From: Flavobacteriaceae bacterium
GTDB lineage: Bacteria > Bacteroidota > Bacteroidia > Flavobacteriales > Flavobacteriaceae
DNA length: 46,035 bases
Direction of reading: 5' to 3'
NCBI GenBank assembly: GCA_016744615.1
Contig: JADGEA010000005.1
Location: forward strand, 1 to 46,035
The notes under the pieces were generated by a model that saw nothing but the letters and a program-made list of their open reading frames with translations, was not told the origin of the DNA and made no database searches. Made by a program: the position numbers and the translations under genes. Below, in pieces: positions 7,476-16,766 of the stretch (the stretch's first letter is position 1; every line of letters starts with the position of its first letter).

Positions 7476-8840
7476 TTAATAGGCTTTATCTTCTCCTTTT
7501 AATATATTAATTATGGTTTGCCCAATAATTTTTAGATCCAGAAAAAAAGACCAGTTTTCAATATAGAATATGTCAAGTTTAACTCTATTTTCCATATCCT
7601 CGTTTTTTTCAACCTCTCCTCTAAAACCTTTTACCTGAGCCAATCCGGTAATTCCGGGTTTGATAAAATGTCTCACCATAAATTTATCAACTATTTTGGA
7701 ATATTTTTTTGTCTGACTAAGCATCAGAGGTCTGGGTCCCACCACGCTCATTTCACCTATAAAAACGTTAAGAAATTGGGGAAGCTCATCTATACTGGTT
7801 CGTCTTAAAAAACTACCAATTTTAGTAACTCTTGTATCATTTTTAGTAGCTTGAATTTCATTTGAAAAACTATTCATTTGCATAGAGCGATATTTGTAGC
7901 ACTCAAAGGTTTCTCCGTTTAAACCGTCTCTTGTTTGTTTGAAAAATAAAGGACCCTTAGATTCAATTTTAACCAAAATAAATAGTAAAGGAGTAAGCCA
8001 GGACAATACAAATAAGATCATAAATAAGGATAAAAGAACATCAATAAATCGTTTAAAAAATTGATTTATGGAATCATCGAATGGTATTTTTCTCAATGAA
8101 AGAATTGGGATATAGTCAAAATATTCAACAACCATTTTCGTTGTGTAAACATCTTTTGCGTCTGGTATGAGTTTTAAAACAATTAAATTATTATCGGTAA
8201 AATCAATAAATTTTTTAATTTGTTCTTTAGTGAGTTCTGAAATCGAACATATAATTTCATCAACAACATGGTTTTTGGAATAATCAAAACTACTATTAAT
8301 AGTGCCTATACATTTATTTCCTTTAAAATCATTTGAAAAGGAACCTAAAATCTTATAACCCAATTCAGGATGCTCTTCAATAAAATGATTTACATTTTGC
8401 ATACTTCTGTTGGATCCTATCAATATGATATTTCTAAAATTACCACCTTCTATCCTGTATTTTTTTAAGGCAAATAAATACAGGCTTCTAAAAACAGAAA
8501 TAGATAAGAATATATAAGCCAGGGTTTTAATATGATCAATTGAATTGATGGATTTATTGGTCAAACTGTAATAAGCAAAGTATACGAAAGTGAAGATCAG
8601 GAATTGTAAAAACAGTCGCGATAATAGATCTGTATTTTTATGATAGCGCCTAATATTATAAAAATCAAGATGGTAAGAAATAATCAGCCAACTGAGATTT
8701 GTAAAAGCGATATGCCAAAAGCCTGAATAAGATTCTTGTAAGAATAACTTAAGAAAAAAATTAATAATAACAAGGTTTGCTATTATTGAAATAGGTTTGA
8801 TATATATAGAGTAACGTTTGTTCAAAATATGTTTTGTCAA
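7476..8840 (-). CDS. Polyprenyl-phosphate sugar-1-phosphate transferase (WcaJ-like)
   Basis: A 454-aa priming enzyme. Four N-terminal membrane helices (to about residue 125) lead into a Rossmann-like domain starting IILIGSNRSMQN, then a fifth helix (about 265-290) and the bacterial sugar transferase domain. The latter shows KYRSM, a DTRVTKIGSFLRRTSIDELP block and GEMSVVGPRP. The family transfers a sugar phosphate, often glucose-1-P, to undecaprenyl phosphate and so begins repeat-unit assembly on the cytoplasmic face. It is the last gene of the polysaccharide operon, 51 bases after the O-antigen ligase-like gene. No clear terminator follows it. Confidence 0.92.
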   Translation of the reverse strand: MTKHILNKRYSIYIKPISIIANLVIINFFLKLFLQESYSGFWHIAFTNLSWLIISYHLDFYNIRRYHKNTDLLSRLFLQFLIFTFVYFAYYSLTNKSINSIDHIKTLAYIFLSISVFRSLYLFALKKYRIEGGNFRNIILIGSNRSMQNVNHFIEEHPELGYKILGSFSNDFKGNKCIGTINSSFDYSKNHVVDEIICSISELTKEQIKKFIDFTDNNLIVLKLIPDAKDVYTTKMVVEYFDYIPILSLRKIPFDDSINQFFKRFIDVLLSLFMILFVLSWLTPLLFILVKIESKGPLFFKQTRDGLNGETFECYKYRSMQMNSFSNEIQATKNDTRVTKIGSFLRRTSIDELPQFLNVFIGEMSVVGPRPLMLSQTKKYSKIVDKFMVRHFIKPGITGLAQVKGFRGEVEKNEDMENRVKLDIFYIENWSFFLDLKIIGQTIINILKGEDKAY

Positions 8841-8891
8841 ATATAGAAAAAATGAAAAACAGAATAATGAAAAACATTTTTTTTTTGAAAC

Positions 8892-10142
8892 TTAATTCTT
8901 TTTAACTTCAAAGGTATTTTTATAATTATAAAATCCAAAAAGATTTATGAAAAAGAAAAATAGATTTGCTCCAGCTTGTCTTTCAATAACGTTTTCTGTT
9001 AAAAAGTTGAAACTAAAAAACAGTAAAACAGCAATGAAAACATAATCTTGATTTTGTATTGCAATTTTGAAATTAAAGTAAAATAAAAGTAAAAAAAACA
9101 GTAATCCTATGAGGCCAGTACTTAGCCAGACACCAAAATATTGATTATGAGAGTTGTATTGCTCATTTAATAAATAAGGATAATTATTTTTGTAACTTTC
9201 ATTTAGTATACGTTGTACATCTCCAATTCCATATCCAAAAATTGGAGCATTTTTAATTTTGTCAATTGAAGTTTTCCAAATAGCAACTCTTATTTGAGAA
9301 GAATTATTTTTGTCTAAATGTTGTGTGGAGTAGGTTTCTGATTTAATTAATTCTTTAAATCTATTGTTTATGTGAGGTGTTAAAAAGATAATGCCTGTAA
9401 CCGTACATAATGCCACAAAACCAATAAAAAGTGATTGAATTTTATTTTTTTCTTTTAGGAAATAGATAATTAGAGCAATGAGAAATAGGGATAGAATTGA
9501 TCCTTTACTCGAGACATAAAACAGTGAAAATAAAAGAAAAATTAATATTAAAACAGTTGGAAATATATAATCAATTTCTTTTTTAATGTATTTAAAAATT
9601 AGATTTAAGAGGTTTATTATTGATATACCCAGGTAAATACTAATATAGATAGGATGATGACCAATCATAGGTAATACCCTTAAATATGATCTGATATAAT
9701 TTATATCAAAAAAACTAACATCTGGAAATAGTGGTAGTATTTTTAGACTGAAATATATCATAAAATAAATCATCAAAAAAAAAGTTGAAATACTAAAAAG
9801 GTTTAGTATTTTTTGAATAATTTTTCTTTTTAATTTGAAATTGGATAGGAATATATAAAAAGCCAGAGGAAAAAACAATATTGAAATAGCAGGTCCTAAA
9901 TTTTTAAATCCATAATACATATCATTTGAATAGACCAGCGATAGTAAATAAATGAAAAATAAGGTAGAGTTTAAAACAAATGGTTTTGTATATATTTTTT
10001 TCTTTTTTTTCTTTAAAAAATAGTTTAAACCTGAAAAGAAAAAAATAATCATTAAAAATCCCTTAAGATTGTTTGGCATTACTGGATATAGGCCAAATAA
10101 AATGATGGAATAATTTACAAGATTTTCATTTTTAATTTTCAT
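8892..10142 (-). CDS. O-antigen ligase/polymerase-like membrane protein
   Basis: A 416-aa protein with about ten membrane helices and one large extracytoplasmic loop (about 255-330), as in the Wzy_C/O-antigen ligase family (PF04932). Recognisable blocks are SSKGSILSLFLIAL, APIFGYGIGDVQ and NSHNQYFGVWLSTGLIGLLFF; the last is the NSHN-type signature near the end of the loop. It overlaps the start of transcription order from the WcaI-like gene by 11 bases. Because a second polymerase-like protein is encoded at 12991-14253, this one may be a ligase that joins finished chains to an acceptor, or a second polymerase. The sequence alone does not decide. Confidence 0.82.
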   Translation of the reverse strand: MKIKNENLVNYSIILFGLYPVMPNNLKGFLMIIFFFSGLNYFLKKKKKKIYTKPFVLNSTLFFIYLLSLVYSNDMYYGFKNLGPAISILFFPLAFYIFLSNFKLKRKIIQKILNLFSISTFFLMIYFMIYFSLKILPLFPDVSFFDINYIRSYLRVLPMIGHHPIYISIYLGISIINLLNLIFKYIKKEIDYIFPTVLILIFLLFSLFYVSSKGSILSLFLIALIIYFLKEKNKIQSLFIGFVALCTVTGIIFLTPHINNRFKELIKSETYSTQHLDKNNSSQIRVAIWKTSIDKIKNAPIFGYGIGDVQRILNESYKNNYPYLLNEQYNSHNQYFGVWLSTGLIGLLFFLLLFYFNFKIAIQNQDYVFIAVLLFFSFNFLTENVIERQAGANLFFFFINLFGFYNYKNTFEVKKN

Positions 10143-11358
10143 TCAGCTGTTTTAAATTATGAATAAAAGTATGAAGTGTTTTTTCTTTTGAAAAGGATTC
10201 AATAACAAAATTTCTTGCATTTTCAGTCATTTCTTTATTTTGAGAATCATTGCTGCATAACTTGGATATTTTTTTTATTAAAGCTGGTTCTTCATTTGCA
10301 GAAAAGAAATATCCAATTTTTTCGGTTTTAATTATTCTGGCAATTTCAGAATTTATATTTCCTGTAACTAAAACAGGAACTTTGCTGGCAAGCATTCCTA
10401 ATATTTTTGAAGGCATTACACTATCAATAATATTATTTTTTTGAAATAAAATATGTAAATTTGCCGAGCATAAAAGATCATTTAATTCCATATAAGGAAC
10501 AGGATCAAAATGTTTAACATTTTTAAATTTAATTGTTTTATTAACCAAGCTATTTTTGAATGAACCTTCTCCAACAATATAGAATTCAATAGCGTTGTTA
10601 TTTTTGAAAACATCAATAACTTTCATGAATAAATCCCAATTTTGTTTTTCACCAATATTGCCCGAGTAAAGAACTTTAAATTTCGAACTTTTCATAATAG
10701 GGTGTTCATTAGCACTTGTAGGGTCTATGTTGTCATTATCGATCCAGTTGGGAAAATAAATTATCTTTGTTGAGCATTTGTTTTTTAATTTTTCCAACAT
10801 TCCGGTACTAATTGTACTTACAATATTGGCAGAGTTTAATATTTTTCTTTCAAATTTTAAAATATTTCTAGAGAAGTAATTATTTAGCTTTTTATTTTTA
10901 ATAATTCCAGCATCTAAAGCAATATCAAATTCGAAATCCTGAATATGAATCCAGTGCTTTGCATTTAATTTTTTAGATAGTTTTTTACCAAGCCATGCAG
11001 AACTTGTGAAAGGAATAATACTTAATACAACATCAGATTTTTTAATTTTATTAATGTTAGAAATACTCCCAGTTGTAAAATCAATGATATGAATTATCCG
11101 GTTTAAAAATTTAGGATTAGAAGGTACAAACTGCTTGTATCTTAATATTCGAATACCATTAATTATTTCATCTAAATATTTCTTTTTTTTCTTATAGGGT
11201 TCCGAAATTTTCCATTTTGGATAGTAAGGGAACCCTGTTATTACAGTGACTTTCCAATCATTTGACTTCAAATATTCAGCCATTTGTGTACTATAAAGTC
11301 CAATGGCCGTATCTTCAGGATAGTAGTTTAAGCTTATTATAGTTATTGATTTACCCAA
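10132..11358 (-). CDS. GT4-family glycosyltransferase, WcaI-like
   Basis: A 408-aa GT-B enzyme. The N-terminal domain starts IISLNYYPEDTAIGLYSTQM, the opening typical of WcaI-type colanic-acid transferases. The C-terminal donor domain begins KFKVLYSGNIGEKQNWD and carries VGEGSF and a DSVMPSKILGMLAS block in place of the standard EX7E region. It overlaps the acetyltransferase gene by 8 bases and the next gene by 11, so it is firmly inside the operon. It probably adds one sugar of the repeat unit on the cytoplasmic face. Donor and linkage are not readable. Confidence 0.88.
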   Translation of the reverse strand: MGKSITIISLNYYPEDTAIGLYSTQMAEYLKSNDWKVTVITGFPYYPKWKISEPYKKKKKYLDEIINGIRILRYKQFVPSNPKFLNRIIHIIDFTTGSISNINKIKKSDVVLSIIPFTSSAWLGKKLSKKLNAKHWIHIQDFEFDIALDAGIIKNKKLNNYFSRNILKFERKILNSANIVSTISTGMLEKLKNKCSTKIIYFPNWIDNDNIDPTSANEHPIMKSSKFKVLYSGNIGEKQNWDLFMKVIDVFKNNNAIEFYIVGEGSFKNSLVNKTIKFKNVKHFDPVPYMELNDLLCSANLHILFQKNNIIDSVMPSKILGMLASKVPVLVTGNINSEIARIIKTEKIGYFFSANEEPALIKKISKLCSNDSQNKEMTENARNFVIESFSKEKTLHTFIHNLKQLNEN

Positions 11359-11896
11359 CTTCTCTGTTTTTTACAAATGTAGCGGGTGATCCTATATAGA
11401 TTTTACCTCTTTCAAGATTTTTAAAGACACTGCTTCGGGCACCAATAATTGCTCCTTTTCCAATGTGGATTCCTGGTGCTATATAAACATCTGTTGCAAT
11501 CCAGCATTCATCTTCAATAGTTATTTTTTTTGCATAAATTGGAAAATTGTTTTTAGAATAATCATGTGAACCCGTGCATAAGTATGATTTTTGAGAGATG
11601 ACAACATTATTACCCACATCAATTTCTCCAAGACTATATAGGTTCACATCATCTCCTATCCAACTATAATTTCCAATTTTCACTTTCCACGGATAAGTGA
11701 TTTTAACTGTAGGGCGAATAATTGCATTTTTTCCAATTTTTGCTCCAAATAATCTGAGTAAAAATCTACGCCAGCCATACATAAACTGAGGTGAAAATCT
11801 GAATAAGGTTGCCTGTGTAAACCACCATATTTGGACAAAAAATCCGCTTCTTCCTCTAAACCCTTTAGGTAATTTGAATTCATCTAATTTTTGCAT
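11351..11896 (-). CDS. WcaF-like hexapeptide-repeat acetyltransferase
   Basis: A 181-aa left-handed beta-helix enzyme. After an N-terminal part with conserved SGFFVQIWW and FGAKIGKN come repeats of the [I/V]GxxxxI type, the SHDY motif with the likely catalytic His111, and the closing IGSPATFVKN. Length and motifs match putative colanic-acid acetyltransferases of the WcaF group, which move acetyl from acetyl-CoA to a sugar hydroxyl. It overlaps its upstream glycosyltransferase gene by 13 bases and its downstream one by 8. It implies that the repeat unit is O-acetylated. Confidence 0.88.
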   Translation of the reverse strand: MQKLDEFKLPKGFRGRSGFFVQIWWFTQATLFRFSPQFMYGWRRFLLRLFGAKIGKNAIIRPTVKITYPWKVKIGNYSWIGDDVNLYSLGEIDVGNNVVISQKSYLCTGSHDYSKNNFPIYAKKITIEDECWIATDVYIAPGIHIGKGAIIGARSSVFKNLERGKIYIGSPATFVKNREVG

Positions 11897-12990
11897 CTAA
11901 CCTTATTTATTACCTCTATTATATTATTAATAAATCTTTCTGTTGTATATTTCTCTTGTGCTTCCTTAAAATTATTTATCATTATTTGTTGATGATCTTT
12001 TAAAGAGATATTCAACTCCTCTAATTTATTTGCAATTTGTTTTGGATTATTTTTTTTAATAAAAAAACCATTTTTACTATTTACAAATATATCAGAAATT
12101 CCTGCATGATTTGTTGTTAGAATAATATTTCCTGTTGCCATTGCTTCTAAAATAGAAATAGGTTGACCTTCCATGGAATAATAAGTTGGAAGAATAAAAA
12201 TATTTGAATTGATTAGTAGTTTTAATTTATCATTTGCTTTTACCACTCCCAAATATTCAACATCTCCTTTTAATTGTTGAAACAACTTATTAAGATTGTA
12301 TTCTTCTGAGCTGTCAATTGCTCCGGCTATTCTTACTTTAAATTTAATTTTCTTTTTTCTTAATAGTAATAGTGCATTCAAAAGGTCGAAAATTCCTTTT
12401 TCCTTCATTAAATTACTGAGGTAAACAATGTTTAGTTCGTTAGTGTTTTTATTGTTGATGTTTTTTATTGAAATATTATTTAAAATATTGTTTTCAACAA
12501 AATTATAAACTTCATAAATGTTTTTATCTTTAATAAATGGTCTTAGGTTTTTTCTCAATTTGGGAGATAAAACTATTCCTTTGTCGAATTTTGATATGAT
12601 TTGATGGAATATTTTTTTCTTTAATCCTTTTAGGTTTTCATACTCTTTCCATAGATGATTTCCATGAATATGAATTATGGTATCTTTATTAAAAATCTTT
12701 GAAATAAAGATGAAGGGATAATACTTCAGAATTCCCAAAAAAGTCTGACCTGGTGTCATGTAAATTACATCAAAATTCGGAATTTTATATAAGTAAAAAT
12801 ATAGTTTGATATAAAATAGGGCTTTCTTTGATGAAAATTTTCCAATATTTTCTTTTAATGTGGGATAGGAAAAATTTATAGATTCAATTTCAATACCGTT
12901 ATTTCTTAATTCTTTAAATAAGATGTCGTTCGCAAATGAGACTCCTGTTATTGGAGGTGAAAAAGGACCTATGAGAAGGGTTTTATTCAT
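11884..12990 (-). CDS. GT4-family glycosyltransferase
   Basis: A 368-aa GT-B glycosyltransferase. The N-terminal Gly-rich loop is LLIGPFSPPITGVSFAND. An IIHIHGNHLWKEY segment follows, and the donor domain shows NIVYLSNLMKEKGIFDLLNA and the EX7E motif EGQPISILEAMATG that holds the nucleotide sugar. No membrane helix is needed; it acts at the inner face of the membrane. It abuts the polymerase gene (one base after its stop) and overlaps the acetyltransferase by 13 bases. Together with the WcaI-like enzyme and the priming transferase it suggests a repeat unit of about three sugars, if no enzyme is encoded elsewhere. Confidence 0.88.
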   Translation of the reverse strand: MNKTLLIGPFSPPITGVSFANDILFKELRNNGIEIESINFSYPTLKENIGKFSSKKALFYIKLYFYLYKIPNFDVIYMTPGQTFLGILKYYPFIFISKIFNKDTIIHIHGNHLWKEYENLKGLKKKIFHQIISKFDKGIVLSPKLRKNLRPFIKDKNIYEVYNFVENNILNNISIKNINNKNTNELNIVYLSNLMKEKGIFDLLNALLLLRKKKIKFKVRIAGAIDSSEEYNLNKLFQQLKGDVEYLGVVKANDKLKLLINSNIFILPTYYSMEGQPISILEAMATGNIILTTNHAGISDIFVNSKNGFFIKKNNPKQIANKLEELNISLKDHQQIMINNFKEAQEKYTTERFINNIIEVINKVRCKN

Positions 12991-14253
12991 TTAATGTTCA
13001 ATTTTTTTGTATAAATAGGGTTTTATTAATCCAAATAAATACTCAAGTAATACTATAAAGAGACCATAGTAAATATACCGGAATGCCGAACGTAAATTGT
13101 ATTCAAATCCATAAATAATATGTAAAGTCAAAAGTAAAGCTATGATAAATGCTAACCCTTTTTTACCATTAACTAAATAAAAACGTATTTTTTTTTCGAT
13201 ATAAGAAAATAATATTCCTGTCATAAAGAAATATGTTATTATAAAAGGAATCCCCATCTTAAAAATTCTTCCATGTAATGAATAAGGAGCAAATTGATTT
13301 AATCTCATATCGTTAGCGTATTTGTACCAGCCAGCCATAGATCCGGGTAAAGGATTTATACTTATAAAAATAATATTCCAATCAAATTGTGCTTCTTGGA
13401 CAGTTTTTATGGTGACATATGTGCCGAATATTAATGAATAGTATATATTGAAATAAAAATCACCTAAAAATGATTGATTTAGATTTGATAAATTTTTTAA
13501 ATAAGGAATTATTCCATGAGATGGTAAACCTCTTAATTGCATTAAATATACAAGAAAAAGGAAGGAAATAATTAAATTGATTGAAAATACAAGCTTGTTT
13601 TTTAGAGTATTTCCATTTGATATAAATAGGATAATAAAATAAGTAATAACAAATAGAAAAACAGTTCTTGACCCAGTGCCTAATGAGATTAAAATTAATA
13701 AAAACAAATAAAAATTACTTACCATTTTATTCTTTTGATGTAGTATTCCAAGAAGTAAAATGAGTATGAAACTAAATATTTTAATTATAACAATTAATGC
13801 TCTGTTGGTGTTTGGGAGATAATCATTTCGTATTAAAATATCTGTCCCGTATGCTGTAAAGTATAAAACTATAATTAGAGCGAATAAAACCCTTATCATA
13901 AGTAAAAGGTTAGTTGGAACTGAAAACTTATGAAATAAACTATCTGTAAAAGATTTATTAAATAATAATTTACTTTTTTTTGTAGATAAATCGTAGAAAA
14001 TAATTGTTCCTAGAAGAAATGAGTTTAGAGCGATTAGATACATTTTAATTACTTCTAAAAATGAATTTTCAGAAACAAAATCAAGATTATATAATGAATA
14101 TTTGTTTTCGAAAAAATAAAAATATAAAACAGATGTAATTAATGAAAGTGTAGAAAAAGTAATATATATGTAAATAGGACTTAAAAGAAAATATTTTAAT
14201 ATTTTCTTTACTAAATATAGTTCAAAAAGCAATATGAATATTAATATAATCAA
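12991..14253 (-). CDS. Wzy-like oligosaccharide repeat-unit polymerase
   Basis: A 420-aa integral membrane protein with about eleven or twelve helices. A central GTGSRTVFLFVITYFIIL segment and a periplasmic loop containing the block LPGSMAGWYKY are like oligosaccharide repeat-unit polymerases (Wzy/PssF group). Such proteins are poorly conserved, so the call relies on topology, length and position between the flippase and glycosyltransferase genes. It starts 10 bases after the flippase stop. The gene is noticeably richer in AT and in Ile/Leu/Phe than the housekeeping genes, which is usual for polysaccharide loci. Confidence 0.75.
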   Translation of the reverse strand: MIILIFILLFELYLVKKILKYFLLSPIYIYITFSTLSLITSVLYFYFFENKYSLYNLDFVSENSFLEVIKMYLIALNSFLLGTIIFYDLSTKKSKLLFNKSFTDSLFHKFSVPTNLLLMIRVLFALIIVLYFTAYGTDILIRNDYLPNTNRALIVIIKIFSFILILLLGILHQKNKMVSNFYLFLLILISLGTGSRTVFLFVITYFIILFISNGNTLKNKLVFSINLIISFLFLVYLMQLRGLPSHGIIPYLKNLSNLNQSFLGDFYFNIYYSLIFGTYVTIKTVQEAQFDWNIIFISINPLPGSMAGWYKYANDMRLNQFAPYSLHGRIFKMGIPFIITYFFMTGILFSYIEKKIRFYLVNGKKGLAFIIALLLTLHIIYGFEYNLRSAFRYIYYGLFIVLLEYLFGLIKPYLYKKIEH

Positions 14254-14263
14254 ATCTAAAATA

Positions 14264-15511
14264 TTAAAAAATAATGATCTTTTTTTTAAAAGTATAATAA
14301 ATTCTAATTAAAACTAAAACTAAATCAGACAGAACCCTTAAATAAATTAAATTCCAAAAGGTTAGTTTATCAAATATCACAAGCAAAGCTACAGTTAGTA
14401 TAAAAAAAATAGATGAAAAAATTAGTGATAAATTAAACTCTTTGTTATATCCGAATGCGATTAAGGTGCAATTTCCCAGAATAAAAGTCACCCCAACAAG
14501 TGGAGTAATTAAAGCAAGTGTTTGTAGTACTGTTTTGTAGGAAGTCATCTCGACTCCTCCGAGTATGGATAAAAAATATTCTGCAAAATAATAAAGTATA
14601 AAATAGAAAAAAACACCAACTAAAGAACTGACTAAAAGTAGCTTTTTTATGATGCTCTTATCTTTTGTTCTTGAAATTGTTGGAAAAACAGCCTGTTGCA
14701 ATACATCGAAAGGTATAATGAAAACCAAAACAATTTTAAGTGAAATATCAAATCCAGCAACATGATCCATGGAAAAATAGATGCCAATTAAAAAAATAGT
14801 GGCAAGGTTAAAAGTCATGGAAAATAGCATACCGATAAAAAATATATAGGCATCTTGAATGTATTTTTTTAGAGTGCCTAATTTAACAATTTTAAAAGAA
14901 AAATTATATATTTTTTTCAATGATAGATACCCTAAAATTCCCATCAATAAATTAGATAATACAACCAATATTATAAATAGATACAAGTCATCTGGTGAAT
15001 TCACAAACTTGAATGAAAATAGAAGTAGTGAAAGTCTTGAAATTCCAATAATTATTGTTGCTGGTTTTAGTTTTTCAAGGCCTTGAAAATACCAAATTGG
15101 ATAAAATACTTCGCCTAACCCCATTGTTAATAATAATAATAGAATATTTAGATGGGTTTTGATTGGGTTGAAATAGGATAATAATAAAAGAATAAAAAAA
15201 CTAATAATAAAAAAAATAAATTTTAAAGAAAAAATAGAAGATACAATTGTGTCAATCTCTAATTTATTATTTTTATTATCGATAATATACTTTGCCGCAT
15301 AAATGTTAAAGCCGAAATTCACAAAAATTAATAAGTATTGGATTATAGAATCTGACCAAACATATATTCCATAATTATTTTCCCCTAATACTCTAATTAA
15401 ATATGCTGCTAATAAAAATTTAGCTCCAATATTGAAAGAGCGAAGCAACGCTAGATAAGAAAAGTTTTTAATTATAATCCGATTGTCTCTGTTGATAGAT
15501 TTAATTGACAT
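14264..15511 (-). CDS. Wzx-type polysaccharide flippase
   Basis: A 415-aa membrane protein of the MOP/polysaccharide biosynthesis family. It begins NFSYLALLRSFNIGAKFLLAAY and continues with YLIRVLGENNYGIYVWSDSI, the standard start of Wzx proteins. About twelve helices follow; the middle shows the block FDVLQQAVFPTISR, typical of the family. It would flip undecaprenyl-linked repeat units to the periplasmic face for the polymerase encoded next. It begins 47 bases after the stop of the Wzz-like gene. Confidence 0.9.
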   Translation of the reverse strand: MSIKSINRDNRIIIKNFSYLALLRSFNIGAKFLLAAYLIRVLGENNYGIYVWSDSIIQYLLIFVNFGFNIYAAKYIIDNKNNKLEIDTIVSSIFSLKFIFFIISFFILLLLSYFNPIKTHLNILLLLLTMGLGEVFYPIWYFQGLEKLKPATIIIGISRLSLLLFSFKFVNSPDDLYLFIILVVLSNLLMGILGYLSLKKIYNFSFKIVKLGTLKKYIQDAYIFFIGMLFSMTFNLATIFLIGIYFSMDHVAGFDISLKIVLVFIIPFDVLQQAVFPTISRTKDKSIIKKLLLVSSLVGVFFYFILYYFAEYFLSILGGVEMTSYKTVLQTLALITPLVGVTFILGNCTLIAFGYNKEFNLSLIFSSIFFILTVALLVIFDKLTFWNLIYLRVLSDLVLVLIRIYYTFKKKIIIF

Positions 15512-15558
15512 TACTTCGAATTTGTTTCATAGATGCAATTAAATAATTATTTTTAGGT

Positions 15559-16641
15559 TTAATATTTATTTTTTTCTTTTGATAGATTATAATTATTAAG
15601 GAATTTATTCAACAGCCTCAACAAGATCCACCCCAGCATTAAACCAAAAAATAAAGCAGCAAATTGAAAATATTTTTTATGTGTTATGCTCTTATCTGGT
15701 ACACCAATTTTATCAAAATCAGAAATGATATTTATAACTTTATCTTTTCTAACTAAATCTGCATTTGTTTGAGAAATACCATAAAGTAAATTATTAGTAG
15801 TTTCAAATAGTTTGATATCGTTTTCTTCCGTTTTTGAATCACTTTTTGAAATTTCAATGGTAGAAGAACTTGATAGTTTATCGGCTTCTTTTAAGGCAAC
15901 TTCTTTATATGTTTTACGCAACGAATCTATTTGAATCAAATTCTTATTGAGCACTTTGAGCTTTTGATTCAATTCACCCACTTTTAATTTTTTTACACTT
16001 TTGTAATAATCATTTTCTACCAGTTTAATGATGGATGGTGAAAGCTCTGTAAAAACAGTTTTCGATTTTGAATTTATCTCAATCTTATGATATCTCAGAT
16101 CATATTCAGCTATTCGTTTTTTATAATCTTCAAATGTATAATCTCTAGTGTAAATGGTATCTGTTTCTTGTAAATACTCGTCATAGGCTTTATAAAGGTT
16201 TCTTTCCGGTTGATAAGCAGAAGCTTTAATTTCATTTATTGAAACAGCATCATTGACATCAATATTTAACACTTTAGATAAGGCTACGGAATCCTTTTTC
16301 TTAACCAGATTATTTAAGTAGTCAATTTGTTTATATAATTGAACTCCAATACCATAGTTGGTTTCAATAATCATATCTGAAACATATGATTTGGTATCTA
16401 ATTTATGAAAAACAAACCCTACAATAAACCCTAATAAAAGTGCTAACCCTAATTTTAAGGCGTGCCTCTTTAAAAATATTAATAGTAAGATAAAATAGTG
16501 AAAAAGACCGATGAAGATATTTCCAATGAAATTAAAAATATTCTTAATCCCTTTTCCTATAATGATAAATAAATTTCCTAAATCAATTTCCTCTTCCTGT
16601 TGAGTTTTTGAAGATTGATTTGTTTTTTCATTCTTTTCCAT
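15559..16641 (-). CDS. Wzz-like chain-length determinant protein
   Basis: A 360-aa protein with an acidic, Gln-rich cytoplasmic start, a first hydrophobic stretch (about 30-60), a membrane helix at about 65-85, a periplasmic region of about 210 residues with coiled-coil character, and a last helix (about 327-345) close to the C-terminus. This two-anchor layout is that of Wzz/PCP proteins that set polysaccharide chain length. No tyrosine kinase domain is fused to it. It is the first gene of the polysaccharide operon, and a TATTTTTG -7 element lies 20 bases before its ATG. Confidence 0.72.
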   Translation of the reverse strand: MEKNEKTNQSSKTQQEEEIDLGNLFIIIGKGIKNIFNFIGNIFIGLFHYFILLLIFLKRHALKLGLALLLGFIVGFVFHKLDTKSYVSDMIIETNYGIGVQLYKQIDYLNNLVKKKDSVALSKVLNIDVNDAVSINEIKASAYQPERNLYKAYDEYLQETDTIYTRDYTFEDYKKRIAEYDLRYHKIEINSKSKTVFTELSPSIIKLVENDYYKSVKKLKVGELNQKLKVLNKNLIQIDSLRKTYKEVALKEADKLSSSSTIEISKSDSKTEENDIKLFETTNNLLYGISQTNADLVRKDKVINIISDFDKIGVPDKSITHKKYFQFAALFFGLMLGWILLRLLNKFLNNYNLSKEKNKY

Positions 16642-16660
16642 AAGATATCAGTTAGTAAGG

Positions 16661-16668
16661 CAAAAATA
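16661..16668 (-). promoter_or_regulatory. Bacteroidota -7 element of the polysaccharide operon
   Basis: On the minus strand this reads TATTTTTG and fits TAnnTTTG. It lies 20 bases before the Wzz-like ATG and after the terminator of the preceding gene pair, which is where the promoter of the eight-gene operon is expected. A clear -33 TTTG at the right distance was not found, so the assignment is tentative. Confidence 0.45.
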
Positions 16669-16710
16669 TACAAATTAAGATAGTAACTAATAAATTATTT
16701 AATTTTTACA

Positions 16711-16746
16711 AAAAAAATCCCATTCTTCAATGGAGAGATGGGATTT
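16711..16746 (-). terminator. Intrinsic terminator after the OmpA-like/HHH gene pair
   Basis: A 9-bp stem (AAATCCCAT with ATGGGATTT, 16715-16723 and 16738-16746) with a 14-base loop is followed on the minus strand by a T run (16717-16711). It lies 20 bases after the stop of the HHH membrane protein and separates that unit from the polysaccharide operon. Confidence 0.8.
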
Positions 16747-16766
16747 GAAAATTGCTATTGATTTAA

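Noticed and set aside
11680..11883. Second minus-strand frame inside the acetyltransferase gene
   Set aside because: It lies wholly within the hexapeptide acetyltransferase in another frame and shows no motif.
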